64,000 nucleotides of DNA from Terriglobus sp. RCC_193 (GTDB lineage: Bacteria > Acidobacteriota > Terriglobia > Terriglobales > Acidobacteriaceae): NCBI RefSeq assembly GCF_041355105.1, contig NZ_JBFUPK010000003.1, forward strand, positions 152,245 through 216,244. Direction: 5' to 3'. The notes beneath the pieces are model-generated. The model was not told the origin of the DNA, did no database searches, and saw only the letters and a list, made by a program, of their open reading frames with translations. This document shows, in pieces, positions 1 through 8,864 of this stretch; position 1 is the stretch's first letter; the number at the start of each line of letters is the position of its first letter. The position numbers and the translations under genes are program-made.

Positions 1-1350
<1,350 letters not shown>

Positions 1351-1405
1351 TGCTTCGCACCGTTCTCGACATCGCTCTAGCAACGTGAAGGTGAGCAGAA
1401 CAACA

Positions 1406-1438
1406 CAGGGATGCGCTACAAGGCGCATCCCTGCTTTG
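1406..1438 (+). terminator. Rho-independent terminator of gyrB
   Basis: An 11-bp perfect stem (1406-1416 with 1423-1433) closes a TACAAG loop and is followed by CTTTG. It lies 56 bases after the gyrB stop. The T tract is short. Confidence 0.7.
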
Positions 1439-1469
1439 TATGCGCCGCGATTCTTTCTATTCTTTCTCT

Positions 1470-1710
1470 GGCGTCAGCCTGAGCAAAACTTCTACGGCGT
1501 CATCCTGAGGCAAAACTTCTCTGGCGTCATCCTGAGCAAAACGAAGTGAAGCCGAAGCATGCCCTCGAGCGAAGCGAAGGGGACCTGCATTTCTCTCAAT
1601 CCTCTACAACGCATCAGCAACCCACGAACTGGGTGCCCCAGGTTCGCGAAGCTAACCTGGGTATCGTGCGAAAGCACGACCAGCGAAGCTCCTACGAACG
1701 AAGTTCGTCC
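1470..1710. repeat. Modular intergenic hairpin repeat, copy A
   Basis: It opens with two and a half tandem 26-27 base units that begin GGCGTCATCCTGAG (1470, 1496, 1523). The module GAGC(G)AAACGAAGTGAAGCCGAAG, a linker, and three hairpins follow. These are CCCAGGTT/AACCTGGG (1637-1644 with 1654-1661), TCGTGC-GAAA-GCACGA (1664-1679) and ACGAAC-GAA-GTTCGT (1694-1708). The same order of modules recurs at about 6.3, 6.5, 11.8 and 12.9 kb. The open frames across it are short and repeat-derived, so it is not coding. Confidence 0.85.
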
Positions 1711-1840
1711 TCTCCCGCCGCCTACCAACCCTGATCTCCCCAGACTTCCCCGATGGCGCGCAATACGGTATCATTAGTCGTTGACCGTGCCTGCTGTTGA
1801 GCGGTGCATGTGGCTCCATCAGGGCGATAGCCCTGAATGC

Positions 1841-1916
1841 AGGGGAGTAAGCTCAACGGTTAAACTGTCGGTCTCCAAAACCGAACTTCTCGGTTCGAAT
1901 CCGAGCTCCCCTGCCA
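1841..1916 (+). tRNA. trnW: tRNA-Trp (anticodon CCA)
   Basis: A 7-bp acceptor stem AGGGGAG/CTCCCCT encloses an anticodon arm GGTCTCCAAAACC (anticodon CCA) and a T arm containing GGTTCGAATCC. G73 and an encoded CCA end follow. The D arm pairs weakly. It sits directly upstream of secE, the usual tRNA-Trp-secE-nusG arrangement. Confidence 0.95.
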
Positions 1917-2019
1917 GTTTTCCCGCAGCACATTCTGTACACTGCCGAAGGTTTGTTGCGGCGTGTTCGGAAGCAGCAAAGGTAAGTGCAGTAAGCAGTT
2001 ACGAGAGTTGAGGCAACAA

Positions 2020-2274
2020 ATGGCCAAGGCAGCAGTGGTGGAAGAGAACGCAGCACTCCAGAAGATCAAGGAACCCGGCATGAAGCTGGGAGCATTCCTC
2101 GGCGACGTGCGCAGCGAAATGCGCAAGGTGTCCACACCGTCGACTGCGGAAACGCGCACCACGACCGCCGTCGTGATTGTGACCGTTTTCGCCTTTGCCG
2201 CATACTTCTGGGCCGTCGACTTCGGCATCAATCACTCGTTGAACGCGCTGATCACCAAACTGACGCAGCGCTAA
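2020..2274 (+). CDS. secE: Preprotein translocase subunit SecE
   Basis: This is the small essential subunit that clamps SecY in the inner-membrane SecYEG channel. The 84-residue protein has a soluble N-terminal part with the family sequence GAFLGDVRSEMRKVSTPS, then one membrane span near residues 50-70 (TTAVVIVTVFAFAAYFWAV). This is the single-span form usual outside the enterobacteria. The ATG at 2020 is chosen because MAKAAVV is a typical start and GAGAGTTGAGG lies just upstream; an in-frame start at 1963 would run back towards the tRNA. nusG follows after 48 bases, as in most bacteria. Confidence 0.95.
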   Translation: MAKAAVVEENAALQKIKEPGMKLGAFLGDVRSEMRKVSTPSTAETRTTTAVVIVTVFAFAAYFWAVDFGINHSLNALITKLTQR

Positions 2275-2322
2275 GTTTGATCGCGCTTCTGGCGCGCACC
2301 TGAAGTTTTAAAGAAGGACACG

Positions 2323-2949
2323 ATGGCTGAAGAGTTCGCACCCGTGGAAGAGACAATCGAAGCTACCCCCGCTCCGGAAGCAACGGAACAGGCAGAGGCT
2401 CCCGCGCAGGAAAGCAACCTGAAGTGGTACATCATCCACGCCTACTCGGGCTTTGAGCGCAAGGTCAAAGAGTCGCTGGAGAGCCGGATGCACGCCTTCG
2501 GCCTGGGCCACAAGATCGGCCGCATCGAAATCCCCACCGAGCCGGTCACCGAGATTCGCAACAACAAGAAGTACACCATTGACCGCGTCTTCCTTCCCGG
2601 CTACGTCTTCGTCGAAATGGACCTCGACAACGACCTCTGGCACCTGGTGAAGAACACGCCACGCGTCACGGGATTCCTCCAGACCGGCGACACCCCCACC
2701 CCGCTCAGTGAAGCCGAGGTCAACTCGATGCTGAACCGCGCGGACGTGGTGAAGGACAAGCCCAAGCTGAAGGTCAAGTTCGAGAAGGGCGAGCAGGTCC
2801 GCATCACCGAGGGACCATTCGCCAACTTCAACGGCGCTGTGGACGACGTCAACGAAGACAAGCAGACCCTGAAGGTTATGGTCAGCATCTTCGGACGCCC
2901 CACTCCGACCGAAGTCGAGTTTTCGCAGGTGGAGAAGACCATCGAGTAG
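2323..2949 (+). CDS. nusG: Transcription termination/antitermination protein NusG
   Basis: NusG binds the clamp helices of RNA polymerase and links it to Rho or to the ribosome. The 208-residue protein carries an acidic, Ala/Pro-rich N-terminal extension of about 30 residues. The NGN domain follows (KWYIIHAYSGFERKVKESL; FLPGYVFVEMDL), then a C-terminal KOW domain (GEQVRITEGPFANFNGAVDDV). AAAGAAGGACACG gives a good ribosome site before the ATG at 2323. It sits between secE and rplK and is probably cotranscribed with both. Confidence 0.97.
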   Translation: MAEEFAPVEETIEATPAPEATEQAEAPAQESNLKWYIIHAYSGFERKVKESLESRMHAFGLGHKIGRIEIPTEPVTEIRNNKKYTIDRVFLPGYVFVEMDLDNDLWHLVKNTPRVTGFLQTGDTPTPLSEAEVNSMLNRADVVKDKPKLKVKFEKGEQVRITEGPFANFNGAVDDVNEDKQTLKVMVSIFGRPTPTEVEFSQVEKTIE

Positions 2950-3072
2950 CGGAAACTACCCGTTGCTTCTCCTGCACATTTGTAACCCGTCGCGTACCGG
3001 TGGCTTCTACCCTGCTCGCGACCAAGCCGTAAACGCGTAGTCGTTCACGATTGAATCGAAAAGGACAAGAAC

Positions 3073-3507
3073 ATGGCACCGAAGAAAATTACTGGATACG
3101 TCAAACTCCAGGTGATGGCCGGCAAGGCCACTCCCGCTCCGCCGATCGGCCCCGCGCTCGGTCAGGCGCAGGTCAACATCATGGAGTTCTGCAAGCAGTT
3201 CAACGACCGCACCAAGGACCCGTCGATGGCGGGCCTCACCATCCCGGTCGTCATCAGCGTGTATGCAGACCGTACCTTCTCCTTCATCACCAAGACGCCT
3301 CCGGCTCCGGTGCTCCTGAAGAAGGCTGCCAAGATCGAAAAGGGTTCCGGCACGCCGAACAAGGCGAAGGTCGGCACCGTGACCGAAGCTCAGGTGCGCG
3401 AGATCGCCACCCAGAAGATGCCCGACCTGAACGCAGCGACCGTTGAAGCCGCAATTAAGATGATCAAGGGCACCGCCCGCTCCATGGGCCTCGACGTAGT
3501 CGCCTAA
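3073..3507 (+). CDS. rplK: 50S ribosomal protein L11
   Basis: L11 is part of the GTPase-associated centre of the large subunit and binds 23S rRNA with L10. The 144-residue protein shows the N-terminal signature [20 protein letters not shown] and the rRNA-binding C-terminal domain ending [35 protein letters not shown] precedes the ATG. In most genomes rplA, rplJ and rplL follow directly. Here a strong terminator follows the stop by 21 bases and the next gene is unrelated, so the L11 operon is broken after rplK. Confidence 0.98.
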   Translation: MAPKKITGYVKLQVMAGKATPAPPIGPALGQAQVNIMEFCKQFNDRTKDPSMAGLTIPVVISVYADRTFSFITKTPPAPVLLKKAAKIEKGSGTPNKAKVGTVTEAQVREIATQKMPDLNAATVEAAIKMIKGTARSMGLDVVA

Positions 3508-3527
3508 GCAACCCGCAAGACAAGCTA

Positions 3528-3563
3528 AAGGGCGCGGAGATATCCTCCGCGCCCTTCGCTTTT
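3528..3563 (+). terminator. Rho-independent terminator after rplK
   Basis: A 12-bp perfect GC-rich stem (3528-3539 with 3545-3556) closes an ATATC loop and is followed by CGCTTTT. It ends the secE-nusG-rplK unit. Confidence 0.9.
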
Positions 3564-3670
3564 GTGTACTCCCAAAAGACCGCGATGCATTTCGCTCTGT
3601 CGATACTGACAGGCGACGTATCGTCCAGCGCCAAATATCTTGCTCTCTATTGCAATTGCAGAGGTATAGC

Positions 3671-4588
3671 GTGCACAAAAGCATTCTGCATCTTCCATTC
3701 GTTGCTCTCGTATCGGCCTGCCTCCTGCCTGGACTGGCGGCGGCGCAACAGACCCAGACGGAAGAAGCGCATTCCACCGAAAACCTGCAAAAAGCTACAC
3801 AGAATCCTGTAGCCAGCATGATCAGCGTCCCCTTTCAGAACAACAGCAACTTCGGAATCGGCCCCTACGGGCGCATTCAGAATGTGTTGAATATCCAGCC
3901 TGTGATTCCGGTGAAAGTAACGCCGGATCTGAACCTTATCGTCCGTTGGATCGCCCCCATCGTTTACCAGCCTGCACCGGGAACGGCAAACCTTCAGGTC
4001 TATGGCATCAACGAGGACACACCAGCCTATTTCGCGGCCGTCGATGTGCAACAACACGCAGCCATTGGTGGCCTCGGCGACATGGCACCGACTTTTTTCC
4101 TCACTTCGGCCAAAGCACACAAAATGATCTTCGCCACAGGTCCCATGTTTGTCCTGCCCACCGGCACCAGCAGGGTGCTCGGCCAGGGAAAATTCAGCAT
4201 GGGGCCTTCCATTCTCACCCTGGTCCAGCCCGGGCATTGGACTGTCGGTGCGTTGATCAGCAATGTCTGGTCCGTTGCAGGCGATTCCAGCCGCAGCGAT
4301 GTCAACCAGATGAGCTTCCAGTACTTCGTCAACTACAACCTGAAGAAGGGTTGGGCTCTTTCCACTGGCCCCATCATTTCCGCCAACTGGAAGGGTTCCA
4401 GCGGGAACGTCTGGACAGTCCCCATCGGCGGCGGAGTCGGCCGTGTGATGCGTCTTGGATACCAGCCCGCCAACATTGGCGTGCAGTTCTACAGGAACGC
4501 GGTGTATCCAACCGGCGGCTCTCCCTGGAGCATGCGTCTATCAGTCTCGCTGCTGTTTCCAAAGATGCCAAAGCCAGCCGCTAAATAA
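3671..4588 (+). CDS. Secreted/outer-membrane protein of unknown function
   Basis: The product is about 305 residues with a signal peptide (SILHLPFVALVSACLLPG, then Ala-rich cleavage at LAAAQQ). The mature part is rich in Gly, aromatic and alternating hydrophobic residues and lacks membrane helices, as expected of an outer-membrane beta barrel. The segment GPYGRIQNVLNIQPVIPV resembles proteins often mislabelled neuromedin U in Gram-negative genomes; no enzymatic motif is visible. GTG at 3671 is preferred because GAGG lies six bases upstream; an in-frame TTG at 3650 has no such site. Expression probably starts after the rplK terminator. The function is not established. Confidence 0.7.
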   Translation: MHKSILHLPFVALVSACLLPGLAAAQQTQTEEAHSTENLQKATQNPVASMISVPFQNNSNFGIGPYGRIQNVLNIQPVIPVKVTPDLNLIVRWIAPIVYQPAPGTANLQVYGINEDTPAYFAAVDVQQHAAIGGLGDMAPTFFLTSAKAHKMIFATGPMFVLPTGTSRVLGQGKFSMGPSILTLVQPGHWTVGALISNVWSVAGDSSRSDVNQMSFQYFVNYNLKKGWALSTGPIISANWKGSSGNVWTVPIGGGVGRVMRLGYQPANIGVQFYRNAVYPTGGSPWSMRLSVSLLFPKMPKPAAK

Positions 4589-4618
4589 TCCGGTGATGAG
4601 TCGGCACACGCAGCGACA

Positions 4619-5950
4619 CTACTGCAACAGCGAAACCGCCACCGCCGTCATCGTCACCACACCCGTCTCAATCGCCGGTTTGTAATCCGGCGCATACAGC
4701 GCCGAGTGGATATCCGGCAGCGCCAAGCCCTTCTTCTGCGCCTCCGCCACCTTCGCCGGATCACCCGCACCCAGCCGGAAGAACGTCATCGGAATCTTGT
4801 AGCCGTCGGTCAGATAGCCCACGTCCTCGCTGCCCATCACGGCCTGTTGCGGCAACACCTTATCCGCACCCAGCGTGGCAACCGCCGCCTTACGCACACG
4901 TTCCGTCAACGCATCATTATTCACCGTCGGCGTGGTTGTCTCAACCGTCGTAAGGGTCGGCATCTTGTCCGCAGGCAGCCCATAGGCAACCGCAATCGCA
5001 TTGGCAGTATTCGTAATCCCCTGCAGCAGCTTCTGTCGCGTCACCTCGTCATAGCTGCGAACCGTCAGTCCCAGCGTTGCTTCTGCAGGAATGATGTTGT
5101 TCTTCGTCCCCGCATGAAACGTGCCCACCGTGATCACACCCGGCGACTGCGGCGAGATCTGCCGACTCACCACACCCTGCAGCAGGCTGACAAACTCCGC
5201 ACCCATGAAGATGGGATCTTTCGAGTTCTGCGGCTGCGACCCATGCGCGCCCACACCATGAAACACCACCGTGATCGAATCCGCACTGGCCAACATTGGC
5301 CCTGCGCTGATGCCGACCGTTCCTGCGGCGATGTTGCCGAAGTCATGCATCCCCAGCACATAATCCGGTCGCGGAAAACGCGTGTACAAGCCATCGGCCA
5401 TCATCGCCTTTGCGCCCTGAATCACCTCTTCCGCGGGCTGGCCCAGCATCAACACCGTGCCATGCCACGCATCCTTGTGCTTCGCCAGTTCCGTTGCAAT
5501 GCCAATGAAGGCAGACATATGAATGTCATGACCGCATGCCTGCATCACGCCCACATCCTCGCCCTGCGCATTCTTCGCGCGCACCTTGCTGGCATAGGCC
5601 ACGCCGGTCTCTTCCGTCACCGGCAACGCGTCCATATCCGTGCGGATCAGCACGGTCGGCCCACTGCCATTCTTCAGCACACCCACAACGCCAAACGCAG
5701 GCTTGCCGTCTTCATATTTCCCAATGTGATCGGTAACCTGATAGCCCAATGAGCGAAGCTGCGACGCCACAAACGCAGACGTCTTCTCCTCCTGCCGCGA
5801 CAGCTCAGGAGCCTGATGCAGCATGAGGTATGTCTTCTCCAGCGTGGGCATCTGCGCAGCCGCATCGCTCTGCAGCGTGGCTGTGGGAATCTGCGCAACA
5901 CAGGAAGCCGCCAACAGTACGGCGGGAAGGGCGAAGGCAAATCTCTTCAT
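4619..5950 (-). CDS. M20 family metallopeptidase / amidohydrolase, secreted
   Basis: This is a zinc-dependent amidohydrolase of the M20 family (IAA-amino acid hydrolase/carboxypeptidase branch) that cleaves N-acyl amino acids or small peptides. The signs are RTDMDALPVTEETG, ACGHDIHMSAFIG, GQPAEEVIQGAKAM, MHDFGN and a late GSEDVGYL. These supply the expected Cys, His, Glu and Asp metal ligands. The dimerisation domain contains GVGAHGSQPQNSKDP. A signal peptide (MKRFAFALPAVLLAASCVAQ) supports the start at 5950 rather than the upstream in-frame codon at 5995; export to the periplasm is likely. The 64-residue gene at 5996-6190 lies just upstream on the same strand. The exact substrate cannot be read from sequence. 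Confidence 0.9.
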   Translation of the reverse strand: MKRFAFALPAVLLAASCVAQIPTATLQSDAAAQMPTLEKTYLMLHQAPELSRQEEKTSAFVASQLRSLGYQVTDHIGKYEDGKPAFGVVGVLKNGSGPTVLIRTDMDALPVTEETGVAYASKVRAKNAQGEDVGVMQACGHDIHMSAFIGIATELAKHKDAWHGTVLMLGQPAEEVIQGAKAMMADGLYTRFPRPDYVLGMHDFGNIAAGTVGISAGPMLASADSITVVFHGVGAHGSQPQNSKDPIFMGAEFVSLLQGVVSRQISPQSPGVITVGTFHAGTKNNIIPAEATLGLTVRSYDEVTRQKLLQGITNTANAIAVAYGLPADKMPTLTTVETTTPTVNNDALTERVRKAAVATLGADKVLPQQAVMGSEDVGYLTDGYKIPMTFFRLGAGDPAKVAEAQKKGLALPDIHSALYAPDYKPAIETGVVTMTAVAVSLLQ

Positions 5951-5995
5951 GGCGCGAGTATATGCGTCATCGCCACTCGCCCCAAAAGAAAGCAC

Positions 5996-6190
5996 CTAAG
6001 TAGCGGAAGGCAGCGAACGCTGCGATGCCGGCAGCAACGCCAGCCGAAGCTCCTCTGCCAGTGCGCCCAGCGGATTGCTCACCGTCTTCTTGATGATGCT
6101 CAGCAGCGATTCACCGCGCTTCTGCATGAGATATGCGGCGGTCACACCCGCTGCCAATGTCGCAAGAAAAATAAAACGCTTCATGTTCAT
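5996..6190 (-). CDS. Small single-span membrane protein, unknown
   Basis: The product is 64 residues: a short Lys/Arg head, one hydrophobic span (FIFLATLAAGVTAAYLM), then an amphipathic, Leu/Ala-rich tail. AGAAGGATAGTT precedes the ATG at 6190, which makes it a credible gene. It ends 45 bases before the M20 peptidase start on the same strand, so the two may be cotranscribed. No family is recognised. Confidence 0.6.
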   Translation of the reverse strand: MNMKRFIFLATLAAGVTAAYLMQKRGESLLSIIKKTVSNPLGALAEELRLALLPASQRSLPSAT

Positions 6191-6302
6191 AACTATCCTT
6201 CTCCCTGCTTCTCTTGTGTGGACGCGGCAGCATCCATCCGGGTTGGTTCAGACGAAAAGCATCTGCTACTCCTCTACAAGTACACACCGAAAAAATGCGT
6301 CC

Positions 6303-6420
6303 CTAGGTTCGCAAAGCAAAATTGGGTGCCCCAGGTTCGCGAAGCTAACCTGGGTATCGCGCTTCATGCGCGATCATACGGCCCAGGGCCGTCATTCTGA
6401 GCGCAGCGAAGAACCCCGAC
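6303..6420. repeat. Modular intergenic hairpin repeat, copy B (variant arms)
   Basis: A degenerate first copy of the CCTAGGTTCGCAAAGC module is followed by CCCAGGTT/AACCTGGG (6330-6337 with 6347-6354). TCGCGC-TTCAT-GCGCGA (6357-6373) and ACGGCC-CAG-GGCCGT (6378-6392) come next, then GTCATTCTGAGCGCAGCGAAGAA. The second and third hairpins occupy the places of TCGTGC/GCACGA and ACGAAC/GTTCGT in copy A, but both arms have changed together. Confidence 0.85.
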
Positions 6421-6493
6421 ACACTTCACCGCACCAAAGCTGCTCATCCCTTCCAGCCACAATACCCAACCAGCTTCGCGAAGCGAACCTCCA

Positions 6494-6735
6494 AAGAATC
6501 GTCATCCTGAGCGAAACGAAGTGAAGCCGAAGCATGCCCTCGAGCGAAGCGAAGGGGACCTGCATTCCTACCTCCTCTACAACGCACCGGAAACCCAAAA
6601 CAAACCAGCAACCACAAAACCGGGTGCCCCAGGTTCGCGAAGCTAACCTGGGCCGAGCAGCAGAGCTGCTCCATTCGTGCGAAAGCACGACCAGCGAAGC
6701 TCAAACGCCAAAGGCGCCGAGCGAAACGAGAGAGA
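6494..6735. repeat. Modular intergenic hairpin repeat, copy C
   Basis: It begins AAAGAATCGTCATCCTGAGC, continues through the GAAACGAAGTGAAGCCGAAG module and the CTCTACAACGCACCGGAAAC linker, then four hairpins. These are CCCAGGTT/AACCTGGG, GAGCAGC-AGA-GCTGCTC (6655-6671), TCGTGC-GAAA-GCACGA (6675-6690) and CGCC-AAA-GGCG (6706-6716). It lies in the 5' region of the membrane-protein gene that starts at 6815. Confidence 0.85.
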
Positions 6736-6814
6736 GCTGCACTCCCATCCCTCACGACGATGCTCTAACAAACACCACACAAAGCATGAGCCAACATCCG
6801 CATCCAATACCGCC

Positions 6815-7942
6815 ATGGAAGCCACGCAGCGCCCCTCCCTCCTGCCCTGGACACCGCTCATCGTGGCTGCATTCGCCAGCTACGGCCCAGTCGGCTGGAA
6901 CTACGGCTTCGCGCTGTACTTCCTCAACTACAACCACGGCTTCGTAAAGCGCGGATTTGTCGGCGAACTCTTTTCGCCTTTCGCATTCCTCACACGCAGC
7001 CAGCTTCTGCTGACGGAATACCTCTTCCTCGCCGCAGCCTTCCTGCTCTGCTACGCCGTCTTCCGTCCCATACTCTTTCGCAATCGCGAAACCGCCATGA
7101 TCGCCGTGCTGCTGTTAAGCGCACCCGCAGCTCTGCCACACATCGGCTATCTCTTCGCACAACCCGACGTGACACTCTTCCTTCTCCTGCTGCTCTGCCT
7201 GTGGATGCTGTTCACCATGCCTCCCATCGCAGCCACATGTACCACCATCCCGCTCTGCATCCTCGCTCTCTGCACGCATGAAGCCTACTCGCTCATGTTT
7301 TATCCACTCGTGGTCGCCATCCTGTTGGAGCAATGCAGAACACGCCGCCTGCCCTGGATCGCAGCCATCGCGCATGTCGCCATCATCGGTGCAGCCTTTG
7401 TCGCCATCCTTCACTTCGGCAAATTGAAAATCTCACCTGACATCATCCTTCAGGAAGCCCTCGCAAGAACCAACGTCGCCATACAACGCCAGGTCTACGA
7501 CGTGATGGCCTCCAGCTTCGCCGAACAGCGCGCTCTCGTCCTCCGCCTGTACACGCCCGGAATATGGAGGCTGCTGGCACTCACACTCTGCATCGCAGCG
7601 CCATACTTTTTTCTTCTCGGCAAACTGCTTCGCCGCTCCATGCGCGCAGCCATCATGCCTTCGTGGCAACAGGCCATCACATCCCTGCTCTTTTTTTCAC
7701 CGCTTCTGCTCTGCTACCTGGGCCACGACTTCACGCGATGGATCGGCGCCGCCTGCATTGATGCCAGCCTCTTCATCCTCTTCCTCGCACAAACCAACGC
7801 GGTCGTCTGCAACGCATTAACGCAATGGGCAGCCAGTGAAAACACCACAGCATGGCTTGCCTACCTGATCGCAGCAGGTCCGATGGGCGCCACCGGCATA
7901 CGCTCCGCTGAAATCTTCTTCACCGCATGGTCCGGACGTTAA
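6815..7942 (+). CDS. Multi-pass membrane protein, unknown
   Basis: The 375-residue protein is almost wholly hydrophobic, with about nine to ten predicted spans. Short polar loops lie between them (for example ILFRNRETA, EQCRTRRLP, LLRRSMRAA). The N-terminal GWNYGFALYFLNYNHGFVKR and the CTHEAY segment are striking but I cannot tie them to a family. The general look is that of polytopic enzymes of lipid-linked sugar metabolism, which is only a guess. The ATG at 6815 (MEATQRPS) is chosen because the upstream in-frame extension from 6677 is repeat-derived and polar. It stands alone between a repeat and a terminator. Confidence 0.7.
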   Translation: MEATQRPSLLPWTPLIVAAFASYGPVGWNYGFALYFLNYNHGFVKRGFVGELFSPFAFLTRSQLLLTEYLFLAAAFLLCYAVFRPILFRNRETAMIAVLLLSAPAALPHIGYLFAQPDVTLFLLLLLCLWMLFTMPPIAATCTTIPLCILALCTHEAYSLMFYPLVVAILLEQCRTRRLPWIAAIAHVAIIGAAFVAILHFGKLKISPDIILQEALARTNVAIQRQVYDVMASSFAEQRALVLRLYTPGIWRLLALTLCIAAPYFFLLGKLLRRSMRAAIMPSWQQAITSLLFFSPLLLCYLGHDFTRWIGAACIDASLFILFLAQTNAVVCNALTQWAASENTTAWLAYLIAAGPMGATGIRSAEIFFTAWSGR

Positions 7943-7943
7943 T

Positions 7944-7978
7944 CAGCAAAACGAAAGAGCCCCGCCGAAGCGAGGCTC
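7944..7978 (-). terminator. Terminator of the DUF2383 gene (minus strand)
   Basis: A 9-bp stem with one mismatch (7957-7965 with 7970-7978) closes a CGAA loop. On the minus strand it is followed by TTTCGTTTT. It lies between two convergent genes and may also help stop the plus-strand gene. Confidence 0.75.
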
Positions 7979-7998
7979 CCCACCCAACAGCAACCGTG

Positions 7999-8451
7999 TT
8001 ACTTCCGCGAATCCCGGGCGGCCTTCACATAATCATGGCTCGCCTGAACATGCGCAGCCTGCGTGCTCAACAACTGGTGAACCGGCAGCGGCAGGTCATG
8101 CTTCAACGCATCGGCATACACCTTCTTCGCCTTATCCTCACCCGCTTCGGCCGTCTCCAGCAGCGAGTGGTCGCCGCCACCCAGCTTCGCCTTCAGATCG
8201 CCCCACGTACGATGAATCGCTCCAGCCACGCTGCCAGTTTCCTTGTATGCATCGCCGACGCCTTCCTTAATCAACACATCTTCCAGGTCGCCCTTGAACG
8301 AAGCACGCTTCAGGCTCTCTGCCAGGAAATAGCGCTTCAGCGTCTCGTCGTGCAGCTTCTCACCAATCTCACGAAAACCTTCCTGGCTATCAATCAGCGA
8401 TTCAATGACGTCTTTCAGTACCGATTCCGTTTGCTTCAGCAGCTCTGCCAT
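7999..8451 (-). CDS. PA2169/DUF2383 four-helix-bundle protein
   Basis: This 150-residue soluble protein is predicted to be entirely helical. It matches the DUF2383/PA2169 pattern: an N-terminal pair of helices (LKDVIESLIDSQEGFREIGEKL), a middle LKRYFLAESLKRASFKGDLEDVL, then EKGVGDAYKETGSVAGAIHRTW-like and ALKHDLPLPVHQLL segments. Family members resemble ferritin-like or stress-induced bundles; the biochemical role is unknown. The gene is monocistronic with its own terminator. An ATG at 8451 gives a normal family length. Confidence 0.85.
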   Translation of the reverse strand: MAELLKQTESVLKDVIESLIDSQEGFREIGEKLHDETLKRYFLAESLKRASFKGDLEDVLIKEGVGDAYKETGSVAGAIHRTWGDLKAKLGGGDHSLLETAEAGEDKAKKVYADALKHDLPLPVHQLLSTQAAHVQASHDYVKAARDSRK

Positions 8452-8864
8452 TGCGTCCGTTTCCTTACGGGCTGGTTGCCCTGTGTCGTTTTAGATGGAT
8501 CTCCGCATGTTGCGGCAGAAACAAAATCCTTGCCATGGCCGTGGGCGGTGTCCCCCGGTTGCATTGCGATTCTCCTTGGCCGGAGGCTAGGGGAGGAAAT
8601 CGCGAAAACCCCGCCACCGCCCTGCCATGGTCTTTGTGTCAAGGACCCGCGGCTCATGCAGCGGGTTCAGTGTGTGCCGCCGGAAAATCCACCCGGTGTG
8701 TTTCTAAACGTTAGGAGCCATCTGCCGCCGTGCGGGTTGCCCACGCGGGTTCCTCCCCCAGATTGCGCCCCCTTTCCGCTGCCATGCGGTAGAGAATCGG
8801 GCATGATACCCTCCGTGTCCGCACTTCCGCGTACAAGGAAAGGTTCGCAGGAGAATCGCTGCCT
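8452..8864. other. Intergenic region upstream of ftsK
   Basis: About 410 bases lie between the divergent DUF2383 and ftsK genes. I see no RNA gene, repeat or credible small gene. Promoters for both genes should lie here, but no convincing sigma-70 hexamer pair stands out in this GC-rich stretch. Confidence 0.5.

Noticed and set aside
6534-6947. 137-codon plus-strand open frame through repeat copy C
   Set aside because: Its sequence is the translated repeat, and it conflicts with the membrane-protein gene at 6815.
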